From assembly GCA_017303555.1 (NCBI GenBank), contig JAFLCN010000017.1, forward strand, positions 1 through 64,000: a stretch of 64,000 nt of DNA, read 5' to 3'. The notes below the pieces were generated by a model. It searched no databases. It saw only the letters and a list, made by a program, of their open reading frames with translations, and was not told the origin of the DNA. Within the stretch, counting starts at the first letter, position 1, and each line of letters begins with the position of its first letter. Both the position numbers and the translations under genes were made by a program. This DNA is from Planctomycetota bacterium. GTDB taxonomy: Bacteria; Planctomycetota; Phycisphaerae; Phycisphaerales; UBA1924. Positions 52,501 to 60,686 of the stretch are shown here, piece by piece.

Positions 52501-54869
52501 TGGCGCAGGACAACGGCAAACCCGCTTCGCGCGCGGAGATGATCCGGCAGCGGCATCGGGCATCGTCGCGTTGGCTGGACGCGATCGGCTCGACGCTTTC
52601 TCCGCTGTTTGCGACGCCGCGGATCACGCACGCGATCCTGGTCGCGATCTGTTTCGTGGTCATCGCGACGGCGCTGGCGGTGTGGGCGCGTCGGCAGCCG
52701 ATGGTGGCCGTCGATCGCGTGATGATCGACACGAGGCTGGTGCGGGTGCCCCTGGCGCTCGAAGACTTGGAAGCAACCAAGACCGCGAAGGAAGCGGCGC
52801 GCCAGCGGACGCCCCGCATCTTCGCGGCGGACATCACGGCGCTGCAGGAGCTCAAGAGTTCGCTCGAGAATCTGCCCAGGACGCTGGCCCGCGTGCAGAC
52901 GCTCGACCAGGTCGAGCCTGGGATCCGCGAGCAGTTCGGGCTGACGGCCGAAACGCTCGCGGCGGTCAAGAACGAGGCGACGAACGGCGAACCCTCGTCG
53001 CAGTGGCTCGCGATGGTGAGCGAACTGATGAACGGGCTGCGGGCGATGCCGCTGCTGGATGCCGCGACGTGGCAGCGTGCGACGCAGGAGGGTTTGCACA
53101 CGCAGATCACGCTGACCTTCGAGGAGCCGGGCTCGAAGGGCCCGGCGATGGTCGAGGGCGTTTCCCGGCGCGAGGTGATGGATCTGGCGGACAAGAACAG
53201 CCTGCGCCAGAACATGATGTCGCTGGCGCGTGAGGCGGGCTTCTCGCCCGCGCTGCGCCAGGTGATCGTGGAGCGGATTGCGCACTTCAATCGGCCGACG
53301 TTCCGGTTTGATGCGAACGCGACGGCGCTCGCGCAGGATGCGGCCGCCAATGCCGTGAGCGCTGTCGTGACGGAGAGCCCCAAGGGGCAGGTGATCTTCC
53401 GGCGGGGCGACCAGCTCAAGGAATCGGAACTGTCTCTGTACAAGGCCGAGATGGCGGCGTTCCAGCGTGACACGGAGAAATGGCGTGTCTGGCTGCGGGA
53501 CGGCGCGATCGCGGTCATTATCACCGGCATCACGCTGGCGATGATCGCGTACACGGCGCTCTTCGCGCAGAGGCTCCGCCGGAGCAGCGGGCGGATCATG
53601 GGCGTGTGCGTGCTGCTGGCCGGCGCGATGGCGACGGCGGTCATCGGGACGGCACTCCGGCCGGAACTCGCATCGACGCTGACGGTTCTGCCGACGCTGC
53701 TGGTCGTGATCGTTCTCTGCATCGCGTACGACCAGCGGATCGCGCTGGCGTTCGGCGTTCTGCACGGGCTGCTGGTCTGCCTCGCGCTCAGCCAGAGCAG
53801 CGGCTCGTACGCCGTGATCATGCTCGGCGTCTGCTGCGCGGTGTTCATGCTGAAGGATCTGCGCGACCGGGCGACCGTGATCCGGATGTCGCTGGTGACG
53901 GGGCTTGCCGTCGGCGCCGCGACCGCGCTGGTCGGCTTCATCGAGCGGCCGTTGAATCCGACGGGGAGCAACTCGACGGTCGCGATCTGGCAGATCGTCT
54001 GGGACGCGATCACGGCGGGCGTCGGCACGGTGGCGCTGGGCGGTTCGCTGCTGTTCTTCCTCCCGTGGATCGAGCGCGCCTTCGACGTGACCACCGGCAT
54101 GACGCTGATCGAGCTGCGCGACCCCAAGCATCCGCTGCTCCGCGACATGCAGATGCGGGCGCCGGGAACGTACAGCCACAGCCTCGCGGTCGCGAACCTC
54201 GCGGAGTCTGCCGCGGATTCGATCGGCGCGAACGGGCTGCTCGCGTACGTGGGCTCGCTCTACCACGACATCGGGAAGATGAACAAGCCCGAGTACTTCG
54301 TGGAGAACCAGGGGGGCGGGCCGAACAAGCACGACAAGCTCACCCCGGCCATGAGTCTGCTCGTCGTCGTCGGCCACGTGAAGGACGGCATGGAGATGGC
54401 GCGGGCGTTCCGAATCCCGCGTTCGATCCAGCACTTCATCGAGAGCCACCACGGGACAACGCTGGTTGAGTTCTTCTACCACCGCGCCCGCAAGCGTGCG
54501 CTCGACCAGGCGAGCCGCGACGGGGCGGACGAGCAGGATGTGCACGTTCCCGACGAGATCGAGTATCGCTACCCGGGCCCCAAGCCCCAGACGCGCGAGG
54601 CGGCGATCCTCATGATCTGCGACGCGGTCGAGAGCGCGGCCCGCGCCCTCTCCGACCCGACGCCGGCGCGCCTCGAGGCGCTGGTCAACACCATCGTGAA
54701 CAAGCGCCTGCTGGACGGCCAGTTCGAGGACTGCGAGATCACGCTGCGCGATCTCTCACGCATCGCCGAAAGCGTCGCGCGGACGCTGGCGGGCATCCAC
54801 CACAGCCGGATTGATTATCCGGAGCCGGCGGCGGTGGAGCCGAAGACGGGAGCGATCAAGGCAGTTTGA
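52500..54869 (+). CDS. 7TM receptor with HD hydrolase domain (YqfF/PgpH-like)
   Basis: A 789-aa membrane protein: one N-terminal helix (about 42-62), a large extracytoplasmic domain (to about 330), seven helices (about 340-530) and a cytoplasmic HD domain with GTYSHSLAVANLAE, LYHDIGKM (His-Asp at about 589-590), and IESHHGTTLVEFFY. PgpH, the Listeria homologue, degrades cyclic di-AMP, so a c-di-AMP phosphodiesterase role is likely but unproven here. It overlaps phoH by one base. In many genomes the next gene is ybeY; here it is not. Confidence 0.92.
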   Translation: MAQDNGKPASRAEMIRQRHRASSRWLDAIGSTLSPLFATPRITHAILVAICFVVIATALAVWARRQPMVAVDRVMIDTRLVRVPLALEDLEATKTAKEAARQRTPRIFAADITALQELKSSLENLPRTLARVQTLDQVEPGIREQFGLTAETLAAVKNEATNGEPSSQWLAMVSELMNGLRAMPLLDAATWQRATQEGLHTQITLTFEEPGSKGPAMVEGVSRREVMDLADKNSLRQNMMSLAREAGFSPALRQVIVERIAHFNRPTFRFDANATALAQDAAANAVSAVVTESPKGQVIFRRGDQLKESELSLYKAEMAAFQRDTEKWRVWLRDGAIAVIITGITLAMIAYTALFAQRLRRSSGRIMGVCVLLAGAMATAVIGTALRPELASTLTVLPTLLVVIVLCIAYDQRIALAFGVLHGLLVCLALSQSSGSYAVIMLGVCCAVFMLKDLRDRATVIRMSLVTGLAVGAATALVGFIERPLNPTGSNSTVAIWQIVWDAITAGVGTVALGGSLLFFLPWIERAFDVTTGMTLIELRDPKHPLLRDMQMRAPGTYSHSLAVANLAESAADSIGANGLLAYVGSLYHDIGKMNKPEYFVENQGGGPNKHDKLTPAMSLLVVVGHVKDGMEMARAFRIPRSIQHFIESHHGTTLVEFFYHRARKRALDQASRDGADEQDVHVPDEIEYRYPGPKPQTREAAILMICDAVESAARALSDPTPARLEALVNTIVNKRLLDGQFEDCEITLRDLSRIAESVARTLAGIHHSRIDYPEPAAVEPKTGAIKAV

Positions 54870-54937
54870 TTTCTCGTGTTCGGGGACGATCTTGCAGAAC
54901 CTGTGCTAAGATCGGATCGAAGATCTCTAGAACTACC

Positions 54938-54994
54938 CCTACGCCTCGGCGTAGGCCGCGAAGCCGCTCTCACGGGCGGCTTCTGCTATTTTGA
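54938..54994 (+). terminator. Two hairpins with weak T-tract after the 7TM-HD gene
   Basis: CCTACGC/GCGTAGG (54938-54944 and 54949-54955) form a short stem, followed by an 8-bp stem GAAGCCGC/GCGGCTTC (54960-54967 and 54976-54983) and TGCTATTTTG. The order and ending resemble the tandem hairpins at 16741-16801. Confidence 0.5.
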
Positions 54995-54998
54995 AGCA

Positions 54999-55619
54999 GT
55001 GAGAACCTCAGTCTACGTCGATGGCTTCAATCTTTACTTTGGCGCGGTCCGAGACACTCCGCGCAAGTGGCTCGACATTCCAGCCATGTGCCGGATGCTG
55101 CTTCCCGAACACGAGATCGTGCGAATCCGTTATTTCACCGCAATTGTGAGCGCCCGCGAATCCGGTGATCAGTCTCCGGTCAATCAATCGATGTACCTGC
55201 GAGCGTTGCGAACCTGTCCGATTCTCACCGTCCACCTGGGGCATTTTTTGACGCACGTGAAGCGGCTCCCTCTCGTGAAACCGATCGGTGACCAAGCGTT
55301 CGCGAAAGTGCTGAAAACCGAGGAAAAAGGCTCGGACGTCAATCTCGCGTCGTACCTGCTGCGTGACGGGTTTCGAGATGAGTACGAGGCTGCGGTTTTG
55401 ATTACCAACGACTCCGACTTGCTCGAGCCGGTCAAGATCGTCAAGCATGAGCTGGCACGCACGGTCGGGATTCTCTGCCCGCACAAGCATCCTTCGAAAC
55501 AGCTTCTTGCGCACGCTGATTTCATGAAGCAGATACGACGCGGGGTGCTGGATCTCTGCCAGTATCCACCGGTGCTAACAGACTCCAAGGGCTCATTTCA
55601 TAAACCCGAAGGTTGGTGA
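54999..55619 (+). CDS. NYN-domain (LabA/PIN-like) protein
   Basis: A 206-aa cytoplasmic protein with the NYN pattern of a PIN-like nuclease fold: VYVDGFNLY with the first acidic residue, EKGSDVNLASYLLRDGF with the central acidic residue and AVLITNDSDLLEPV with the third. Such proteins are predicted metal-dependent RNases. The start is GTG at 54999, directly after the terminator-like hairpins, so it is probably transcribed separately or by read-through. Confidence 0.85.
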   Translation: MRTSVYVDGFNLYFGAVRDTPRKWLDIPAMCRMLLPEHEIVRIRYFTAIVSARESGDQSPVNQSMYLRALRTCPILTVHLGHFLTHVKRLPLVKPIGDQAFAKVLKTEEKGSDVNLASYLLRDGFRDEYEAAVLITNDSDLLEPVKIVKHELARTVGILCPHKHPSKQLLAHADFMKQIRRGVLDLCQYPPVLTDSKGSFHKPEGW

Positions 55620-55670
55620 CTACCAAGCGTGCACTTCCGACACCCGTCGCCAATCCCCAATGGCCTTCAC

Positions 55671-55849
55671 GGCGATCTTTTCAATCGCACCCGCTCCGCA
55701 TCCGGATGATGCGTACTGAACCGCACACCAAACTTCCGCATCAATCGGGCCGCGTGCTTCTCGCTCCACGTTCGAGCGCCGTCGGCTGAAGTCTCCGGCG
55801 GGCCCGAGAGCATCGAGCCGTTCACAGCAACCGGCAACGTGAAATGCTG
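55671..55849 (-). pseudogene. Duplicated 3' fragment of the dus gene
   Basis: On the minus strand this stretch encodes HFTLPVAVNGSML followed by TWSEKHAARLMRKFGVRFS and THHP, matching the C-terminal part of the Dus protein encoded at 56862-58343. At nucleotide level 55715-55771 is identical to 57018-57074 over 57 bases, and 55704-55771 matches 57007-57074 at 66 of 68. The flanking sequence is more diverged. No start codon or conserved upstream domain accompanies it, so it is a tail copy and not a functional gene. Confidence 0.75.
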
Positions 55850-55892
55850 AACCGGCACCGCGCGAGGCTTTTCCCTCGCCGCGACCACCCTT

Positions 55893-56804
55893 TCAGAACT
55901 TCCACCCGAGCAGAACAAAGTAGTCGATGTCGTTCGGGTTGCTGTTCGGGCCCGGGTTCGAGTCGTAGCGGTCTTCGAAACCGATGTGCAGGTTCAGCCC
56001 CAGCTCCGGATCGACCACGATCTTCAACCCGCCCCTTGAATTCACGCGAAACTCGCCCGAGGTCGAGATGTCGGGCAGGAAGTCCACACCCGCGTAGATG
56101 CTGGTGCGCTCCGTGAGCTTGTGCTCGAGAGTCGCGCCGAACAGGCCTTCGGGCGTCCAGTTCTCGTCCGCTCCTCCCCACCTCCGGTTCGCACCGGCAC
56201 CGACGCGCCCAACGAGCTTGGTTTCCTTCGAATCCACGAAGGCGTAGCCCACGCCGGCGTTGAGCGTGAGCCGCTGGCGCCAGTCCTGAAAATCGTCGTA
56301 CTCGTACGTTCCCGCGATGAACATCGACCAGCGTGAGGTTTTGGAAAACCTCTGCACGTGGCGTCCGTCGGCAACAAAGCGATTCGCGTTCACGTCGCCC
56401 TCATCGGCCGAACGCCGATACGTGAGACGGAGCATCGAGTCCGCGAGCCCGACCTTGCGGTTCAAATCCATCGCCGCCCGCATGTTGAAGTTCTCGGTGT
56501 TGCCGTCGGAACCGCTCAACCCAAGCTCGACCGCGCCGCTCCATCCTTCGGGCAGCCCGAGCGGATTCGGTTTCTGCTTCTGAGGCAATTCACCGGAGCG
56601 TTCTTCGGCGGGCGCAACACTCTTCGTCGCCGGAGCACTCTCGGCGAGCGGAGCAACCTCGGCGATTGCCGCCTCTTCCGCAAGCGGCCCGAAGACTTCC
56701 GGCTGAACCGGCTGCGGACCGAACGAGCCCGGATCGGCGAGAACGCTCGCCGCGAACAGCGTCGAAGCAATGGCCAAAGCGACACCGCGGGTGGGTGTTC
56801 TCAT
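55893..56804 (-). CDS. DUF481/YdiY-type outer-membrane protein
   Basis: A 303-aa exported protein with signal peptide (GVALAIASTLFAASVLA), an Ala/Glu/Pro-rich linker of about 70 residues, and a beta-barrel domain starting GWSGAVELGLSGSDGNTENFNMRAAMDL, a typical DUF481 opening, and ending FVLLGWKF. DUF481 proteins are induced by salt in some bacteria; the function is unknown. GGAG lies 7 nt before the ATG at 56804 (a GTG at 56807 is also in frame). It lies between the intact dus gene and the duplicated dus tail, on the same strand. Confidence 0.85.
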   Translation of the reverse strand: MRTPTRGVALAIASTLFAASVLADPGSFGPQPVQPEVFGPLAEEAAIAEVAPLAESAPATKSVAPAEERSGELPQKQKPNPLGLPEGWSGAVELGLSGSDGNTENFNMRAAMDLNRKVGLADSMLRLTYRRSADEGDVNANRFVADGRHVQRFSKTSRWSMFIAGTYEYDDFQDWRQRLTLNAGVGYAFVDSKETKLVGRVGAGANRRWGGADENWTPEGLFGATLEHKLTERTSIYAGVDFLPDISTSGEFRVNSRGGLKIVVDPELGLNLHIGFEDRYDSNPGPNSNPNDIDYFVLLGWKF

Positions 56805-56861
56805 CACGAATCTCCGGCTTTGCTCACTCCGGCCTCGAGGAGCCGATGCGAAGGGTGGCCA

Positions 56862-58343
56862 CTATCTGGGCGACACGCCTCCGACCTCGACGGGAGCAGT
56901 TGCCGCGGCACCGGCGCCCCGCTCGCCGTAGTAGTCGGACAATACGCGATTCCAGTCGTCAAGATCGCCGACACGGACAATTCTCTTGTGAACTTCATCC
57001 CGTTGAGGATGATGCACACTGAACCGCACACCAAACTTCCGCATCAATCGGGCCGCGTGCTTCTCGCTCCACGTCGGCGTGCCATCACTCGACGATTTTG
57101 GCAGCCCCGGCCTCATCGTTCCGTTCACCGCAACCAGCAACCTGAAGTGGTCGTCCAGCACCGCCCGCTGCTCCGCGATTGTCGGCGGACGCGAAGGCTC
57201 CCCACGCATGAGCGCACGGGCCTGCGCGAAGATCCACGGATTCCCGATGCAGCCCCGCGCCACGCTCACGGCGCTCACGCCCCCGTATTTCATCATCAGG
57301 AAAATATCTTCGGCTTTCCACACATCGCCCGAGCCGAAGAAAATCTTCTCCGGGTGCCTCGCGCGCAGCTCTCGAAAGAATGTCCAGCGGCTCGGGCCGA
57401 CGTACCGCTGCTCGACCGTCCGCGCGTGTACCGTGGCCCACGCGTAGCCGATGTCGTACGCCGCGGCAAAGATGCGCTCGAAGTTCTCCGCCATCTCCGG
57501 CGTGTCATCAAACGCCCGGCGCAGTTTCACGGCGCACGGAATCTCCTTCGGAACAGCTTCGCGCACGGCCTCCAGAATCCGGATTGCGCCCTCCGGCTCC
57601 GCCAGCCAGTGCCCGCCCCGCGCCTTGCTCTTGATTTTCTTCACGGGGCAAGCGAGATTGACATCGATGACTTCGAACGAGGCGAATCGCTGGGGCGGAA
57701 CCAGCGGCCCGGATGCGCCGGCCTTCTTGCCGCCCACGCTCAGCCCCCGTCCGACCTGGAATCCTCCGGGCAATCGCAGATGCTGCTCGGGATCGGGGAA
57801 CTTTCCGTCCTCGTACGCGAGTTCGCGGTACGCGCGATCGGAGCGCTGCCCCTGCTCGATCATCTTGACGGCCGATGCCGCCATCTCGCGCGGATCGCTC
57901 CCCATGATCTGGCCCGCGAGCGGATGGTCTTCGGCGCCGCCCGGGACGTTGTCGGCGATCTCGCCCAGATCGGCCTTGGCGAAGCCCCGGCCGCCCGCGA
58001 GCAGAGTGCGATCGAGCAGCGCCTCGGTCACGCAGAACGGGCAGCCGTGCCGCCGCGCGATGATGCGCATCGCGGCATCGCTGTAGCCGGCCAACCCGGC
58101 CTGAAAAAACGGCGCATCGAAACCGGGAACGAGCGCGGGAATACGCGGGTCGATGCCCTTGCCGCTGTGTGAACGTGCGATCTCGACCGCGGCGGCACGG
58201 GCATCAATGGATTCGATCCCCGGCGCAATCGCGGGCGACGGACCGGTCGCGTTGCCGCCACCTTCGCACGATGCGAGCGATTCCTCGCCGCCTTCGCAGG
58301 AAACGTCGTCCTCTCGCGGCAGGTTGTTCGGCAGACGACTCAC
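56862..58343 (-). CDS. dus: tRNA-dihydrouridine synthase with insertion
   Basis: A 493-aa FMN enzyme reducing uridines of the tRNA D-loop or similar sites. It has APFFQAGLAGYSDAAMRIIARRHG, DVNLACPVKKI with the catalytic Cys, GHWLAEPEGAIRILEAV, VHARTVEQRY and FFGSGDVWKAEDI. Two features make it long for the family (about 320-350 aa): a polar N-terminal extension of about 70 residues, and an insert of about 55 residues before the Cys motif (EQGQRSDRAYRELAYEDG...). The start overlaps the MOSC gene stop by 4 nt. The C-terminal part is duplicated at 55671-55849. Confidence 0.88.
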   Translation of the reverse strand: MSRLPNNLPREDDVSCEGGEESLASCEGGGNATGPSPAIAPGIESIDARAAAVEIARSHSGKGIDPRIPALVPGFDAPFFQAGLAGYSDAAMRIIARRHGCPFCVTEALLDRTLLAGGRGFAKADLGEIADNVPGGAEDHPLAGQIMGSDPREMAASAVKMIEQGQRSDRAYRELAYEDGKFPDPEQHLRLPGGFQVGRGLSVGGKKAGASGPLVPPQRFASFEVIDVNLACPVKKIKSKARGGHWLAEPEGAIRILEAVREAVPKEIPCAVKLRRAFDDTPEMAENFERIFAAAYDIGYAWATVHARTVEQRYVGPSRWTFFRELRARHPEKIFFGSGDVWKAEDIFLMMKYGGVSAVSVARGCIGNPWIFAQARALMRGEPSRPPTIAEQRAVLDDHFRLLVAVNGTMRPGLPKSSSDGTPTWSEKHAARLMRKFGVRFSVHHPQRDEVHKRIVRVGDLDDWNRVLSDYYGERGAGAAATAPVEVGGVSPR

Positions 58344-58819
58344 CCGGCATACTCGATGGTGAAAGTTTCGCCCGTCGCGATCGAGCCTTCTTTCAGCACG
58401 CGCGAGTAGAGGCGCGATTGGCCGGGGTGCAGATCCTCCCGCACGCGCAGGAACTCAAGATCGCGGAAGGAATTGCGGATCTTCGAACAGGGGTTGCTGT
58501 ACGAAACCACTTCGAGCTGCACACCCCCCGAGAAGTTCAGACGCGAACCGGGAACGAGTTTCGCCCAGCCCTCCGCCGCGATGCCGGCGAGCGTGAGATT
58601 CTCGCCGATGGTTCCCGGCGCGATCGGGTGACCCTCGGCGTTCAGAAGTTCGATCAGCGAAAGAGGAAACAGACAGACCGCGCGATCCGGGCCCCCGTGG
58701 TATCGGCGATCGTTCTGCCAATCGCCCTCGAGGCCCTGGAGCGAAACCCTGGCGGAAGGAACGGGTAGCTTCGGGACGCCGCCGTTTGAGATGCTGATCT
58801 GGTGGACAGTCGCGGGCAT
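58340..58819 (-). CDS. MOSC-domain protein
   Basis: A 159-aa small MOSC protein: GDWQNDRRYHGGPDRAVCLFP, GTIGENLTLAGI and the conserved Cys in SYSNPCSKIRNSF, the residue expected to bind sulfur or the molybdenum cofactor. YiiM-like members reduce or detoxify N-hydroxylated compounds; the substrate here is unknown. It is coupled by a 4-nt overlap to the downstream dus gene and is divergent from the lipoprotein gene. Confidence 0.88.
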   Translation of the reverse strand: MPATVHQISISNGGVPKLPVPSARVSLQGLEGDWQNDRRYHGGPDRAVCLFPLSLIELLNAEGHPIAPGTIGENLTLAGIAAEGWAKLVPGSRLNFSGGVQLEVVSYSNPCSKIRNSFRDLEFLRVREDLHPGQSRLYSRVLKEGSIATGETFTIEYAG

Positions 58820-58893
58820 GGCGGATTGTTCGCGAACCAGACACTCCGAGGCGAAGCATGCCCGCCCGAAGGCGGGTACTCTCTGGCCTGGGC

Positions 58894-59364
58894 ATGAAAC
58901 TCTGTCGCTCGCGAATCCTGCATCGGTTCACTCGCCTTGCCGCGGCGGGCGTGCTGCTCGCCCCTTTGGGTGCGTGCACGTCGCTGCCTGCGGTCGATTA
59001 CGCCCGTCCCTACCCGAAGGAGCTTCCGGCGGGGCAAACGGTGGATGTGCAGGTCTTCCGGCGCTCCAAGACGCTCGATTTCACGAACACCACGGCGACG
59101 CCGCTGGGTCCGGGCACGATCTGGCTGAACCGGCGATTCAGCCGCCCGCTGAAGGATCCGATTGGGGTGGGCCAGACGGTGTCGCTCCCCCTGCGGGAAT
59201 TCCGGGACGAGTTCGGCGATCCGTTCCGCGAGGGGGGCTTCTGGGCGTCGGACATTCCCGATGCGCTGGTTTTGTGCCAGGTTGAGCAAACCCCGGCAAC
59301 CGGAACGGAAGGCGAAAAGCCGGTGATCATCGGGCTGGTGACGGTGCAGAGCTTCGCGGAATAG
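58894..59364 (+). CDS. Predicted lipoprotein, unknown function
   Basis: A 156-aa predicted lipoprotein with an Arg-rich start, hydrophobic stretch and lipobox PLGAC at about residue 29, then a beta-rich domain (VDVQVFRRSKTLDFTNTTATPLGPGTIWLNRRFSRPL). The Asn/Thr pattern suggests an immunoglobulin-like sandwich, but no family is recognised. The ATG at 58894 follows a CCCGCC-CGAA-GGCGGG hairpin (58861-58876). The in-frame ATG at 58858 would place the hairpin in coding sequence, so 58894 is preferred. Confidence 0.65.
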   Translation: MKLCRSRILHRFTRLAAAGVLLAPLGACTSLPAVDYARPYPKELPAGQTVDVQVFRRSKTLDFTNTTATPLGPGTIWLNRRFSRPLKDPIGVGQTVSLPLREFRDEFGDPFREGGFWASDIPDALVLCQVEQTPATGTEGEKPVIIGLVTVQSFAE

Positions 59365-59413
59365 GTTCCTGCTTCGTGCTTGCCCCCCCCAACAGTTGAA
59401 TAGCCTTGCAAGC

Positions 59414-60481
59414 ATGAAACTCAATCTGCTTGCATTGTGCTCGCTCTTTGCAACCATGTTGCCGCTGGTTCAAACCGTCGAAGCAGCCCCGGTGGAATCC
59501 ACCGTTGCCGCGGCCTTTGCAGAGCAGGTGCTTTCCGACCCCGATTCCAAGCTTGATGCGCTCGTGCTTGTCACCGAGACTCTTGGAAATCCGCCCGAAC
59601 GCGAGCAGCTTGCGAACACGCTGCGCCGATCTTTGACACCTCCCGGCGCGACTCTGACGCCGGAACTTCTTGCTCGCATCGAGAGCGACGTCCAAAAGAA
59701 CATCGCGGTGTTGCATCCGCTGATCTCGAACCCCCATCCATCCATGACCCGGTTCCGCTCGGCCCCGGGCATCTTTCGACTAGATTCTGTGACCAGGCTC
59801 GATGGATCTATTCCCAACGAGAAGGACCCTTTTCAGTTCGTCACGATCGTTCGCAGCGATGCAACGGGAAGGGTCATCGAACACACGGTCTACGACCTGA
59901 CAAGCAAGTCGAAAACTCTCCGCCCTGTGGATGCCGCGCCGTCCGCGCCCAGTTGGACGGATTTCCAGCAATTGCCAACGCTGGTGCGCACGGTCGTTCG
60001 ACAGATCGTGGCGACCGAACTCGGGCTTGAAATGCCCGCTGCTTCGCACCTGGACGCGGCCCGTGTTGTCGAAGTGATTACCCGTCCGGACAACCTTCGC
60101 AAAACTCTTTGGCGATTTGAGCAAGGTTCTGGTGAGAATGGCACGGTCTTTCTTGAGATCACCAAGCCCAATATGGCCAAACCGATGCTCCGCCTCGAGT
60201 TTGCCGATGGACTGAAAAGTGGTCGCGATCTGCGATTGACCGGCGTTGAGTTCCGCGACAAGAACAGCGGCGCGATGCTGTTTTCGCGGCGCAATCTCGG
60301 CTTTGATCAGAACGCGCGTCCCAACGCATTCAGCTTGACCGAGAACGATTTGAACGGAAACCTGCTCCGGCGCTTCGATGTTTCCGTTGATCGCTTGACG
60401 TTCGGCAATGAGGCCTCGGACGATTTCTCGACCGTGCAGGGCTTGTTCATGGAAACCGACGTGCGGAACGCCAGCAAGTAA
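59414..60481 (+). CDS. Exported protein of unknown function
   Basis: A 355-aa protein with a signal peptide (LNLLALCSLFATMLPLVQTVEA) and a soluble domain of mixed structure (TRFRSAPGIFRLDSVTRLDG, FVTIVRSDATGRVIEHTVYDL, LRLTGVEFRDKNSGAMLFSR). No family is recognised. The start is ATG at 59414, beginning the signal peptide; a TTG at 59396 is also in frame. It lies 49 nt after the lipoprotein gene on the same strand. Confidence 0.6.
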   Translation: MKLNLLALCSLFATMLPLVQTVEAAPVESTVAAAFAEQVLSDPDSKLDALVLVTETLGNPPEREQLANTLRRSLTPPGATLTPELLARIESDVQKNIAVLHPLISNPHPSMTRFRSAPGIFRLDSVTRLDGSIPNEKDPFQFVTIVRSDATGRVIEHTVYDLTSKSKTLRPVDAAPSAPSWTDFQQLPTLVRTVVRQIVATELGLEMPAASHLDAARVVEVITRPDNLRKTLWRFEQGSGENGTVFLEITKPNMAKPMLRLEFADGLKSGRDLRLTGVEFRDKNSGAMLFSRRNLGFDQNARPNAFSLTENDLNGNLLRRFDVSVDRLTFGNEASDDFSTVQGLFMETDVRNASK

Positions 60482-60686
60482 CCCACAGGCCCAGCGGACC
60501 GCACCGCGTCCGGTAATACCCGAGCTGGCGACCCCGCACATCCGTCTCGCGAGGACGCGGGTTGGAATCCCTTTCACTCGAATCCGAACAATCTCCTAGA
60601 ATCTGGGGCTGAACGTGTTCGATGCAGAAACGAGGCGGGTCGTTCGGCCGTACAACCCCGGGGTTCACGATCTGGAAGGACGAGCC

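Noticed and set aside
60500..60600. Stretch with a T-arm-like GGGTTGGAATCCC and a Leu-type variable-arm-like CGTCTCGCGAGGACG
   Set aside because: No acceptor stem, D-arm or anticodon arm could be paired around it, so it is at most a remnant of a tRNA gene and not called.
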